Positions 23,471 to 30,374 of a stretch of DNA of 30,374 nt are shown piece after piece. Position 1 is the stretch's first letter. Every line of letters starts with the position of its first letter. The position numbers were made by a program, and so were the translations under genes. This stretch comes from a virus: positions 1-30,374 of IMG/VR virus record IMGVR_UViG_3300046328_000527; one strand, written 5' to 3'. The notes under the pieces were generated by a model. The model saw only the letters and a list, made by a program, of their open reading frames with translations, searched no databases and had not been told where the DNA came from.

Positions 23471-25609
23471 TTAAACTGGTGGCTGTCCCATGTTTTGATT
23501 AGGTGCTCCTTGTGGAACACTCACTTCTTGCTGAACTTGATTAGTAATATTTTGTTCTTGATTCCATACCTTTTCAGCTATTGCTTCTCTATCTATAATC
23601 TCTTGTTTTTCTAACATATTTACAAAGTCCCATACTTTATAAATTCTTTCATCACTAAGATTAGATATTTCTACCATTGTTTTTGCTCTATCAAGTGCTG
23701 CTTGCGCGCGATTTTGTTCAGATTCTGAAATTCTTTCTGTAGCAAGTGCTAGATCACTTTGTGTTCTACTTCTTCTTTCTGTAGCTCCAGCAAGTTTCTC
23801 AATTGTTGATGCTTTAGTATTCTGTACTTGTGCATCCACTGCCTCAACTTGTTTCTGTAGCATCTGCATTTGTTGTTGTTGTGCTTGTTGTTGTGCTTGT
23901 TGCTGCATCTTCTCATTCTCATCAATTTGAGCAAGTATTGTAGATTTAGACTGTATAGGAGCATTCTGTACAAGCATCCTAGGAGTAATAGGGCTAACTC
24001 CTGCCCCACCAGAAACTGTGTAAATATCAACAAGTTGTTTAAAGAATGTCTGCTTCTGTGTATCTGTTAATGGCCCTTCAGTAATTGCAATGTCATATTC
24101 AATAAATTCTTTAGAATAAAACTGTTCAGTAGGTTTTCTACCTAAAATCTTTTCTACCTTTTGCGGAGTCCATGTCTGCAATAGTTTAAGAATTTTTTTG
24201 GTTAAATGTTTTTGTGCATATCGTAAGTTATCAAATACACATTGTAGATTAGTAATAGCAGCACCTTGTCTAAGCATCATCATAATACCCGACTCATTAC
24301 CTGAATCTGGTATACCAAAAGCAGCGTCATTAACACCAAGAATCTCGCTCATAGACTTAGCATAAAGATCTTGTAACTGAAACATGGATGGTGGAATTTG
24401 TGCAGCTTGTATTCTTTCTATAGCTCCTGGTTTGGCAGATTCATTTCTCCAAATTACTTTACCTTGACCAGTCTGGTAAAGACTTCGTGGGTTAATCACT
24501 GAGTTTTCATCAGCAATCCATCCAGAATTAATTTGTGATTCAACAAGGTCAGTCATTTGAGATAAGCGTCTATTGCTTTCTCTTTGTGGGTCTACCATAC
24601 ACCTAGTTAATGATTGTAGTTTTATAGACCACTCTTCACATTCTGGCTCAAATGTACCTACAAATGGAACAAATGGAAACTCATCAAGACCAAACTGGTT
24701 TTCCACTGTTTTAAAATAGACTTCATTTAAAATAATATGGCAAACAATTTTTTTCTTTTGTTTATTGATTTTTTTAAGTTGAGGATAATTCTCTAACATG
24801 AATTTCAATGATTTTTTATCACCATCCCATTCCATGTGTTCACCAGTATTTTGATCTACTAAAATTGGAACTGTATCCCATTCTTGCTTGTAATATTCAG
24901 TATATGCAATGTAATTAAGCCCTTCAGCCTCTGACTGATATGGCAACCATGTAAACTTATCATCACGTGACCAACCTTGTCTATATACTTCCCAAACTTT
25001 ATCTTCCATACCAGGAAGTAATGAGGCTGCTTGTGATGGGCTCAAGTACTTTCTTCTTATGACATATCCACAGTCACTAAAGTCTAGTTTAGTAAAGAAA
25101 GGGTCTGTAATGAATCCAGAGTAAGGCTCACGTCCAAATTTGATATCACCATTTACAGGGTCAGCAGTATAGTCCATATAAACAGTGCAAAGATTCCATC
25201 CAGTTTTAATAGCTCCTGAAAAAGAATCAGATATAGCCTTGTATCCATCACCATTTTGTAATACATACTGAAGTAGATCAGATAAATCATCTGCTCCTTG
25301 TTGGTCTTTTTCTTGTTGAGGAACTATTACGGAGCTTAGTCTATGGCTGCGTTGGTACCCATCTACCATATTGATGTTTTTACGGATTAAATTAAAAACC
25401 CAAGCATTTCTACCTTCTTGAAAAAGTTTTTGTCTTTCACCTTCATCCCATTGATTGCCTAAGTACATGCGAAGATCGATATTAGCTAGTGGATAGAAAG
25501 GGTTCCAAGCATTCCAAGCAGACTCATAGTCAGAATCATAATGTTTAAGAATATCATCAGCATTACGAGGTTCTACTTTTGTATCATCAACATAGTTATA
25601 GTAGTCCAA
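23471..25609 (-). CDS. Portal protein, P22 gp1-like, TTG start
   Basis: A 712-aa portal, close to the 725 aa of P22 gp1, forming the dodecameric DNA channel at one capsid vertex. I place the start at TTG (25609) because GGAGG lies exactly 6 nt upstream. The longer frame to 25651 would add MPILPLLLTCRRIS without a ribosome site. Family features are NPFYPLANIDLRMYLGNQWD, NAWVFNLIRKNINMVDGYQR, LQYVLQNGDGYKAISDSF, the PECEEWSIKL region and SEILGVNDAAFGIPDSGNES. The C-terminal ~130 residues are Gln-rich helix (about 565-590) and coiled coil, corresponding to the helical barrel of P22-type portals. The first 14 nt overlap the end of a small upstream frame. Confidence 0.85.
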   Translation of the reverse strand: MDYYNYVDDTKVEPRNADDILKHYDSDYESAWNAWNPFYPLANIDLRMYLGNQWDEGERQKLFQEGRNAWVFNLIRKNINMVDGYQRSHRLSSVIVPQQEKDQQGADDLSDLLQYVLQNGDGYKAISDSFSGAIKTGWNLCTVYMDYTADPVNGDIKFGREPYSGFITDPFFTKLDFSDCGYVIRRKYLSPSQAASLLPGMEDKVWEVYRQGWSRDDKFTWLPYQSEAEGLNYIAYTEYYKQEWDTVPILVDQNTGEHMEWDGDKKSLKFMLENYPQLKKINKQKKKIVCHIILNEVYFKTVENQFGLDEFPFVPFVGTFEPECEEWSIKLQSLTRCMVDPQRESNRRLSQMTDLVESQINSGWIADENSVINPRSLYQTGQGKVIWRNESAKPGAIERIQAAQIPPSMFQLQDLYAKSMSEILGVNDAAFGIPDSGNESGIMMMLRQGAAITNLQCVFDNLRYAQKHLTKKILKLLQTWTPQKVEKILGRKPTEQFYSKEFIEYDIAITEGPLTDTQKQTFFKQLVDIYTVSGGAGVSPITPRMLVQNAPIQSKSTILAQIDENEKMQQQAQQQAQQQQMQMLQKQVEAVDAQVQNTKASTIEKLAGATERRSRTQSDLALATERISESEQNRAQAALDRAKTMVEISNLSDERIYKVWDFVNMLEKQEIIDREAIAEKVWNQEQNITNQVQQEVSVPQGAPNQNMGQPPV

Positions 25610-25799
25610 GGAAATCCTCCGACAGGTAAGTAAAAGGGGTAAAATGGGCATTCTTCGTTAAATCATCAAAAGATGTATATATATTCGGGAAGTTGCCCTT
25701 TAGTACCCCACCACCTTCTCGAGTCACAAAAGATTTCTTTACACCTAAAGGACTAGGATACGAGATAGTGGATTTGATAAGTACATAGATTGCTTTCAT
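25596..25799 (-). CDS. Possible small gene overlapping the portal start
   Basis: A 67-aa frame from an ATG at 25799 (AAGGG just before it) to a TAA 14 nt inside the portal gene. It could be extended to a TTG at 25892, without a ribosome site. It starts MKAIYVLIKSTISYPSPLG, and the rest includes VTREGGGVLKGNFPNIYTSF. I recognise no family. Its support is that the portal's GGAGG site lies in its last codons, as in coupled gene pairs. Against it are its length and that it lies in the only poorly packed stretch of the head module. Confidence 0.3.
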   Translation of the reverse strand: MKAIYVLIKSTISYPSPLGVKKSFVTREGGGVLKGNFPNIYTSFDDLTKNAHFTPFTYLSEDFLGLL

Positions 25800-25929
25800 A
25801 AACCCTTTTTTAGATACTTCATATGAAAAATGATTATATCTAGGATTAAGTTTTAATTCTATATATCTAAAGAGTTTCTTATTATTTTGCAAATTAAAAT
25901 ATTTATTAAATTTTATTTAATCTATATAA

Positions 25930-25949
25930 TGTATTTTTAGATATACAAT
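25930..25949 (-). promoter_or_regulatory. Second copy of the TGTAT-N8-ATACA element, in the terminase-portal gap
   Basis: The minus strand reads ATTGTATATCTAAAAATACA, identical to 11206-11225 except for one base. The 374-nt stretch between the terminase stop and the portal TTG (25610-25983) is otherwise very AT-rich and holds only the doubtful 67-aa frame. The element points toward the portal gene, as the other copy points toward the regulator gene. A shared phage promoter or operator is inferred. Confidence 0.45.
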
Positions 25950-25983
25950 ATAAAATAGCAAGTTGTTATATTTTAATGAATTA

Positions 25984-27231
25984 TTAATAATTCCAGTCGT
26001 ATTCTCTTTCTAGACGTGAAATATCATCTTGGGTCATGCCTTTTCCTGTTTTTCGAAAGAAGTGAGTAAAAAGTGCGTACCTTAGAGAATCTAAACAATG
26101 GTCAGATTGCTTAATAGGCTTATCTTCTCCTCTCATTGATGCTTTAGTATCCCAGACATAAGTAGAGAATTCTTTAATTAAATTATCACATGATTTACAT
26201 ATTTTAAGCGTACCATTTGTCATTAGCTGCCCAACATATCGAATTCCAGGCACAACATCGTTAACAGCATCTAATAGACCTTTTATGCCATTTCTGTACA
26301 TCTCTTGCTTTAAAGATGCAGCAGATGGATCAATATATGTATTCTTTATATAATATCCACGAACAAAATTTTGATAATCGATAACGTAGTCATAATCAGA
26401 TTTTTGCCTTAACTCTTTTTTAGAGTCAAAGTAATATTCTTTTTCTACCCACATATTTGGATAAGATTGTGAGTTATATCCTATCATAGTAAAAACACAC
26501 GGATTGGTTGTTCCGTAATCTATACCAACTATATAATATTCCGCTGGTGACTCTGCATATGGAATAACATGAATAGACTCATCAAAAAAGTCGTATACAG
26601 CACCGTCAGCAATTACCCATTCACCTAAAATAAAACGTTTATACCAAAGACCTCTATACTCTGATGAAATATCTTTTATATACTTTTCTGTTAGTGATGG
26701 ATTGTCATGGATATTAAATTTAAAAGTTTTTATATCAAGCTCATCGTCTCTATCAATAAAATCTCTTTTAAGCCAATGAAATGGTGAGTCGGGGTTTGTA
26801 GATGCAAAAAGACAAGCTCCTGGTATTGATAGACGTGACAATAGCATCTTAAAAAAATTCTCAGGCATAAGAGTTGCTTCGTCGATCAAAGCACCTACAA
26901 ACTGAGATCCTCGAATTTTGTTTTCCGCTCTATCGTCATGGCTACTAATTACATACATAGTCCGATTATAGAATTGTACTTCACCTTTACCTGCTTTATA
27001 AACAAGTGCATTACCAACAATATTTTGAAGAGGCATTATTATATTTCTTTTAATTGTTTTATCAGTTTTACCACACAAAACAAGCGGACCATCAGGTCCA
27101 TTTATACAAAAATCAATCCATCGAAGTAGGCATGCGAAAGACTTTCCAGATCTAACCGCGCCTTGGAGGATATTGATCCTAGCTGTGGAGTTGATAAACG
27201 CATTATATTGAGTTTTACTCAGTTGTTTCAT
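25984..27231 (-). CDS. terL: Terminase large subunit
   Basis: A 415-aa packaging motor with both domains. ATPase: Walker A GAVRSGKS (24-31), Walker B VGALIDEA (112-119, D117/E118) and coupling motif STN (144-146). RNase H-type nuclease: GIDYG (D238), YIDPSA (D301) and the C-terminal DHCLDSLRYAL (D377, D381), the expected acidic residues for two metals. The size and motif spacing fit the PBSX-like terminase group used by several short-tailed phages. It drives DNA through the portal and cuts concatemers. It overlaps the small subunit gene by 17 nt. The C-terminus ends DISRLEREYDWNY. Confidence 0.95.
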   Translation of the reverse strand: MKQLSKTQYNAFINSTARINILQGAVRSGKSFACLLRWIDFCINGPDGPLVLCGKTDKTIKRNIIMPLQNIVGNALVYKAGKGEVQFYNRTMYVISSHDDRAENKIRGSQFVGALIDEATLMPENFFKMLLSRLSIPGACLFASTNPDSPFHWLKRDFIDRDDELDIKTFKFNIHDNPSLTEKYIKDISSEYRGLWYKRFILGEWVIADGAVYDFFDESIHVIPYAESPAEYYIVGIDYGTTNPCVFTMIGYNSQSYPNMWVEKEYYFDSKKELRQKSDYDYVIDYQNFVRGYYIKNTYIDPSAASLKQEMYRNGIKGLLDAVNDVVPGIRYVGQLMTNGTLKICKSCDNLIKEFSTYVWDTKASMRGEDKPIKQSDHCLDSLRYALFTHFFRKTGKGMTQDDISRLEREYDWNY

Positions 27232-27673
27232 TTTTTACTTCTTTTTTATAATTTTCATCTATTACTAGCTCATGGGTCTTGCTATCAATAGTAATTTGAC
27301 CAGGACCACTAGCTTTTAATAGATCAACAAATTCTTTAATTTCATCCGGTATTTCTTTTTTTTGTTCTGGAGTTTCTTTTTGACCTAGACGCTGCTTACC
27401 AAGCCAGAGTAACATTACCCTATCACCTTCAAGAGCTTGCTTAAACTGCTGAACCTTTAAAAGGGAATTTCCTTTTTCATAGTAAATTTTAGAAAAGTAA
27501 GACCAAGCTTGATTTCTATCGTCAGCGCATCTGACATAGAGTTGGTGGGGAGTAATCCCAAAGTGTGCTGCTATTTCAGTGCCGTTGCAGCCAGCCATTG
27601 CAAGCTCTTCAATTTGACTCCAGTCAACTAAAACTCGAAATCCTCTGGGCTTTTTTTCTTTTTTTTTACTCAT
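27215..27673 (-). CDS. terS: Terminase small subunit
   Basis: A 152-aa protein. After a Lys-rich start (MSKKKEKKPRGFR) residues 18-52 form a helix-turn-helix (IEELAMAGCNGTEIAAHFGI, TPHQLYVRC) typical of the DNA-recognition domain of small terminases. The central helix (LLKVQQFKQALEGDRVMLLW, LGKQRLGQKE) is the usual oligomerisation segment and the acidic C-terminus probably contacts the large subunit. It overlaps the large subunit gene by 17 nt. No Shine-Dalgarno is seen before its ATG, which instead overlaps (ATGA) the stop of a short upstream frame. Confidence 0.88.
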   Translation of the reverse strand: MSKKKEKKPRGFRVLVDWSQIEELAMAGCNGTEIAAHFGITPHQLYVRCADDRNQAWSYFSKIYYEKGNSLLKVQQFKQALEGDRVMLLWLGKQRLGQKETPEQKKEIPDEIKEFVDLLKASGPGQITIDSKTHELVIDENYKKEVKNETTE

Positions 27674-27813
27674 TTTTTTAATTTTTGTGTATTTTCATTA
27701 ATAGCACTTTCAATTTGTTCTATCAAAAAAGAAATGTGATGTAAAGTTCTTAAAAGTTGACATCTTAGAAGTCTAAGACGAAGAAGGTACTTCAGAACTT
27801 GAGTTTTCTTCAA
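27670..27813 (-). CDS. Possible 47-aa gene coupled to terS (TTG start)
   Basis: A frame from TTG at 27813 (AGAGGAAGA upstream) to a TGA that overlaps the terS ATG as ATGA. The protein is basic then amphipathic: KKTQVLKYLLRLRLLRCQLL, then RTLHHISFLIEQIESAINEN and TQKLKK. It overlaps the 3' end of the upstream gene by 41 nt in another frame. It would explain how terS, which lacks a ribosome site of its own, is translated, and it fills an otherwise empty 99-nt gap. Length and overlap leave it uncertain. Confidence 0.35.
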   Translation of the reverse strand: MKKTQVLKYLLRLRLLRCQLLRTLHHISFLIEQIESAINENTQKLKK

Positions 27814-28006
27814 TTTTTTCTTCCTCTTTTAAAATATGAATATATCTTATATCAGAAAGATTTGTCCAAAATCCATTTTTACCTTCTTTAGACCAAAATA
27901 TCTTTTGAGCAGATAAAGCTTGAAATAAAGATTTGCAATCTTCTTCATCAACTGTCAAATTTAAAGTTACATTATCTTTATAAGTAATTTTTGTAATATA
28001 CATCAT
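27773..28006 (-). CDS. Unknown 77-aa protein with acidic Ser-rich tail
   Basis: A small protein with a beta-type N-terminal part (MYITKITYKDNVTLNLTVDE), an aromatic segment FWSKEGKNGFWTNLSDIRYI and an acidic serine-rich C-terminus (EEEKIEENSSSEVPSSS). I recognise no family. The ATG overlaps the preceding stop as ATGA, after a GAGG ribosome site, so it belongs to the compact four-gene unit leading to terS. Confidence 0.65.
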   Translation of the reverse strand: MMYITKITYKDNVTLNLTVDEEDCKSLFQALSAQKIFWSKEGKNGFWTNLSDIRYIHILKEEEKIEENSSSEVPSSS

Positions 28007-28221
28007 TTATCCTCTTTTTTATATTTAGGTCCTTCTTTCCAAGGTCTCCAAGCAACTATTCTTCCTATTTGAGATTCTTTAGGTTCAGGAATAAAAGTAT
28101 ATAGCTCGTCAGATGGCACATAGTGGCCTTTGCACATAATTTCTAGCTTATACTCTACTGACTGTTCAGGTGTAGGTTTTTTTTTTGCAAAAGATGTCCA
28201 AACTAATTCTTTACTTTTCAA
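28003..28221 (-). CDS. Unknown 72-aa protein, possibly DUF551-like (TTG start)
   Basis: A small protein starting at TTG (28221), which overlaps the stop of the preceding gene as TTGA; a GAGGAG lies 11 nt upstream. The C-terminal IGRIVAWRPWKEGPKYKK and the early VWTSFAKKKPTPEQ are faintly reminiscent of DUF551 proteins (a W near the start and a W-x-P-x-P ending). The similarity is weak and read by eye only. No catalytic motif is visible. Coupling through TTGA and ATGA at both ends supports it as a real gene. Confidence 0.6.
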   Translation of the reverse strand: MKSKELVWTSFAKKKPTPEQSVEYKLEIMCKGHYVPSDELYTFIPEPKESQIGRIVAWRPWKEGPKYKKEDK

Positions 28222-28571
28222 AATGGGAGGGTCTCCTCTTCTTTAAAATCTTTTACAAAAGTACGATATCTTTCTTCATTGTATTGAGTACGTTTTTCTA
28301 ATGGTTGTGAAATTGAAGGACTGATAGAATCGATTACTGATCGCTGAAAATCTTGTTCAATTTCTATTGAAGAAAATTTTACATATGAAAAATATGATTT
28401 CTTACCATCTTTTTCATACTCACGAGAAGGATAACTAAGCCACTGACTACCTTCTTTATTAAATAATTTAATATCTCTAATTTCTATTCCCCAATCTGGA
28501 ACAGTAACATCTAAACTAGCTTCTAGAAAACCTTTTTTTATAACTTTATAATTTGAAATTATTACTCTCAA
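28218..28571 (-). CDS. SpoVG-like phage protein (TTG start)
   Basis: A 117-aa protein from TTG at 28571, preceded by AGAGG. The pattern KGFLEASLDVTVPDWGIEIR, DIKLFNKEGSQWLSYPSREY, EKDGKKSYFSYVKF and a following helix EQDFQRSVIDSI corresponds to the SpoVG fold: a beta sheet with A-x-x-x-V, an I-x-D-I-x-L strand, a PSR motif and a final helix. SpoVG-type proteins bind nucleic acid; phage versions often lie in replication or early-late transition modules. It follows the RusA-type gene by 34 nt. The family call rests on motif order read by eye. Confidence 0.55.
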   Translation of the reverse strand: MRVIISNYKVIKKGFLEASLDVTVPDWGIEIRDIKLFNKEGSQWLSYPSREYEKDGKKSYFSYVKFSSIEIEQDFQRSVIDSISPSISQPLEKRTQYNEERYRTFVKDFKEEETLPF

Positions 28572-28605
28572 CTTTATCCTCTTAAGTTTAAAGTTGAATT
28601 GTATA

Positions 28606-29214
28606 TTAATATGCTATTTTTTGAAAAGAAGCCTTTTTCTTTATTTCATCACACTCAAAATATAAATGCTTTTCACCATTCTCTTCTTCTACTATGTATG
28701 TACGATGGATATCTCGCCCTGCATACCCCAATTGATTTGCTTTTCTAGTAATGTACTCTAGATCTTCTATATTTAATTCTTTTTTATAACATAGTATATG
28801 CTCTGTAACCATACTCTCTCCTTTTTTACTTAAAATTATCTTTGTAACTCCTTCAGCTGCATAAACTTTTTGAGCTACTACTTTCACTATCAAGGAGTCA
28901 TCCTTATACACAACCCCAAGCAATAGATCAAGATAAAATTTTAGTAGATTATCAATATCCGGTCGTGTAAAATATTGTTGATTGTAATTTTTCTTTATAA
29001 AGGCTTTGGTTGCACTCTTAGCAAAAGGAAAGTAAAAGATCACTTCAACATAAAGAGGACATTCTAGAGGTTTTAAGCCTTTTACTTGATCTCTTAAAAG
29101 AGAAAGAAGATCTTTTTTTTGTTTAGCACAAGGATCATAAACCACTCCTCTTGCAAATCTTGGTCTACCTTGAGAAATAGGAATTCCATCAAGTTTTATA
29201 TAAATCTTTTTCAT
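28606..29214 (-). CDS. RusA-type Holliday junction resolvase with C-terminal extension
   Basis: A 202-aa protein whose first ~130 residues match RusA: GIPISQGRPRFARGVVYDP, then RPDIDNLLKFYLDLLLGVVY and KDDSLIVKVVAQKVYA. Asp86, Asp88 and Asp105/106 correspond to the catalytic acidic residues of RusA, and Lys92 to its conserved lysine. It resolves branched DNA during recombination or before packaging. Typical RusA is about 120 aa. Here ~70 further residues (ESMVTEHILCYKKELNIEDL through KHLYFECDEIKKKASFQK) form an extra domain I do not recognise. The start is fixed by the family N-terminus, yet no Shine-Dalgarno precedes it. Confidence 0.85.
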   Translation of the reverse strand: MKKIYIKLDGIPISQGRPRFARGVVYDPCAKQKKDLLSLLRDQVKGLKPLECPLYVEVIFYFPFAKSATKAFIKKNYNQQYFTRPDIDNLLKFYLDLLLGVVYKDDSLIVKVVAQKVYAAEGVTKIILSKKGESMVTEHILCYKKELNIEDLEYITRKANQLGYAGRDIHRTYIVEEENGEKHLYFECDEIKKKASFQKIAY

Positions 29215-29220
29215 ATATAT

Positions 29221-29249
29221 AGTATACTATTTTTTTTATAATAATACAA
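29221..29249 (-). promoter_or_regulatory. Candidate promoter for the leftward late operon
   Basis: On the minus strand TTGTAT (29249-29244), a 17-nt spacer and TATACT (29226-29221) lie just before the resolvase ATG. The -10 box is good and the -35 box matches only three consensus bases. The expected transcript start falls at or next to the ATG, so the mRNA could be leaderless, which would agree with the missing ribosome site. Confidence 0.4.
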
Positions 29250-29269
29250 ATTGATTAAATTCTTATTTC

Positions 29270-29297
29270 TTGACATAAATCTTAAATACGATATACT
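29270..29297 (+). promoter_or_regulatory. Strong sigma70-type promoter for the rightward genes
   Basis: A perfect TTGACA (29270-29275) is followed after 16 nt by TATACT (29292-29297). The transcript would start near 29304, about 28 nt before the ATG at 29332, leaving room for the AAGGAG ribosome site. It is the best host-type promoter I found in the window and fits early expression by the host polymerase. Confidence 0.7.
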
Positions 29298-29331
29298 TAT
29301 ATCAAATTTAACACAATTGAAGGAGAATCAA

Positions 29332-29559
29332 ATGACACTAAAACAAGAACAAATACAGTATTTAATCGATCATGTAATCGGAGAAATCGTTAGCATACTT
29401 CAAGATCACCAAGAAATATGCGGTTACTCTTATCAACCAAAGTATGTTAATTATTTAGATGATACAATTTTTTATTTGCAAGACATGATGAGTATATTAG
29501 AGGATAAGATCAGCATTATTAAACATTTACAAAGCCAATACATAAGTGTTATTGAATAA
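29332..29559 (+). CDS. Unknown 75-aa helical protein, first gene of the rightward module
   Basis: Start at ATG 29332, with AAGGAG 8 nt upstream. The in-frame start at 29251 lies before the promoter -10 box and is rejected. The protein (TLKQEQIQYLIDHVIGEIVS, DTIFYLQDMMSILEDKISII) is almost entirely helical and acidic, with a short aromatic middle (EICGYSYQPKYVNYLDD). No DNA-binding motif is apparent. As the first product of a strong early-type promoter it may act on the host or on early regulation; this is inference. Confidence 0.7.
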   Translation: MTLKQEQIQYLIDHVIGEIVSILQDHQEICGYSYQPKYVNYLDDTIFYLQDMMSILEDKISIIKHLQSQYISVIE

Positions 29560-29588
29560 AAGATTAAAAAATATTGAAGGAGAAAAAG

Positions 29589-30374
29589 ATGAATTTAGAT
29601 AAAATTTTAAAAGTAGAGATTTCTATAAACTTAGGATGCGGTCGTGGAATCCATTTTGATATAGTTGATCAATTATATGGTAAACCGCAATTTAAAAGAT
29701 CAGATTTTGTATATCCTGACTATGAATTCAGCATTGAAAAAGTAAAAGCAATTGTTGGAATTTTAAAAGAAAATGATTTTTCTAAAGATTACGGTTTGAA
29801 AATGTATGATTTTAATGTTTCTTTGTACATCTTAACCGATGAAAAAGATTTAAAAGTTAGTTCTTTAAGTAAAGAAGAAATTAGAAATTATATTGAAATT
29901 GCAGATACAAGAAAAAAAAGTGACTATGAAAGGTGGCTAAAAGAGTATATCGCTTTAGGCGACTCTAAAAATGCCGAAAGAATGGAATATTATCTAAAAA
30001 ATTTAAATTTTGATTCGCTAAAAATTAAAGACGAAAAAGCTCTAGAACTTTTAAAAGAACTTGATCTACAAAATGTTGAAGAATTCAAATTTAATGTACT
30101 TGGGGAATATAATTTATTAAATAAAATAGTTTTTTATGGAGGTATTTATGAACCTGAAATTGAAAGTGAGCTTAAAAAACTTGGAGCAAAGTGGTGTCCA
30201 GCTTTTTCTAATAATATGTTTATAGAGTTACCTACAGAAAAAAAAGTTTCAGAAGTTGTTGAGTATATGAAAAAAACCCCGGAACTTTCTATGTACCTAT
30301 TTCCTTATGGAGGAAATTATTGGAACCAAAGAGTAATTTCATCAGAAATAAATTCATACTGTTTAGATATGGAT
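29589..30374 (+). CDS. Unknown rightward gene, 5' part only (262 codons, runs off the window)
   Basis: An open frame from ATG 29589 (GAAGGAGAAAAAG upstream) reaches the window end without a stop. The visible part starts MNLDKILKVEISINLGCGRG. It is mixed alpha/beta, includes a helical linker DYERWLKEYIALGDSKNAER, and then a segment VFYGGIYEPEIESELKKLGA followed by KWCPAFSNNMFIEL. The last resembles small domains that compare observed and expected residues around a K-W-x-P motif. I cannot name a family. It is co-transcribed with the preceding gene (29-nt gap). Confidence 0.65.
   Translation, partial: MNLDKILKVEISINLGCGRGIHFDIVDQLYGKPQFKRSDFVYPDYEFSIEKVKAIVGILKENDFSKDYGLKMYDFNVSLYILTDEKDLKVSSLSKEEIRNYIEIADTRKKSDYERWLKEYIALGDSKNAERMEYYLKNLNFDSLKIKDEKALELLKELDLQNVEEFKFNVLGEYNLLNKIVFYGGIYEPEIESELKKLGAKWCPAFSNNMFIELPTEKKVSEVVEYMKKTPELSMYLFPYGGNYWNQRVISSEINSYCLDMD

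Noticed and set aside
23870-24070. Cys/Leu-rich plus-strand frame opposite the portal
   Set aside because: A mirror of the Gln-rich portal C-terminus; no start signal or family.
29251-29331. Upstream start of the 75-aa gene at 29251
   Set aside because: It would begin before the TTGACA/TATACT promoter and lacks a ribosome site; the ATG at 29332 has AAGGAG.
1-30374. tRNA genes, integrase or attachment sites
   Set aside because: I saw no cloverleaf-like sequence or tyrosine/serine recombinase motifs on either strand; a dedicated search was not possible here.

Overview
The window is a late-gene block of a low-GC, tailed DNA phage with podovirus-type (P22-like) architecture. The minus strand from about 29.2 kb down to 1.0 kb reads, in transcription order: a RusA-type resolvase and three small genes, small and large terminase, a P22-type portal, two small genes, scaffold, an N4-gp56-type major capsid protein, a probable head-decoration protein, a P22 gp4/T7 gp11-type adaptor, fibre-like proteins, a beta-propeller nozzle, a GNAT-fold protein and ejection-type proteins. 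A long fibre/adhesin array follows. TGA, TAA and TAG all serve as stops. ATG, GTG and several TTG starts are used with good Shine-Dalgarno sequences. The host cannot be named from sequence; AT-rich codon use and AGGAG-type ribosome sites suggest a low-GC bacterium.

Both window edges carry plus-strand genes. On the left are the tail of an unknown gene and a YqaJ-type recombination exonuclease. On the right, a near-consensus promoter drives a 75-aa gene and a larger gene cut by the window end. The window is therefore flanked by rightward, probably early, modules and the late genes run leftward between them.

The most unusual region is the major capsid gene (20445-22199). It is split by a minus-strand group I intron of about 0.8 kb. 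A P1 helix/internal guide and P6a, P7, P8 and P9 helices can be read directly. The intron's P6 loop carries a LAGLIDADG homing endonuclease gene on the opposite (plus) strand, with its own ribosome binding site. Splicing would restore a capsid protein of about 323 aa.

The second unusual region is 1397-11122, where thirteen consecutive fibre-like proteins occupy almost 10 kb. Ten share a short N-terminal module (consensus near NSINxTSxxLxV). Seven end in a C1q/TNF-like trimeric head, three in another fibre domain with DNA-level mosaic identity, and two long ones share a different N-terminus. Two paralogous genes of about 97 aa sit between the fibre genes and are candidate assembly partners.

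A tiny TTG-start ribbon-helix-helix regulator gene (11261-11419, plus) lies at the head of this fibre array, divergent from it. A 20-bp element containing the inverted repeat TGTAT-N8-ATACA lies just upstream of that regulator. It recurs, 19/20 identical and in the opposite orientation, in the terminase-portal gap. This suggests a shared operator or phage promoter.
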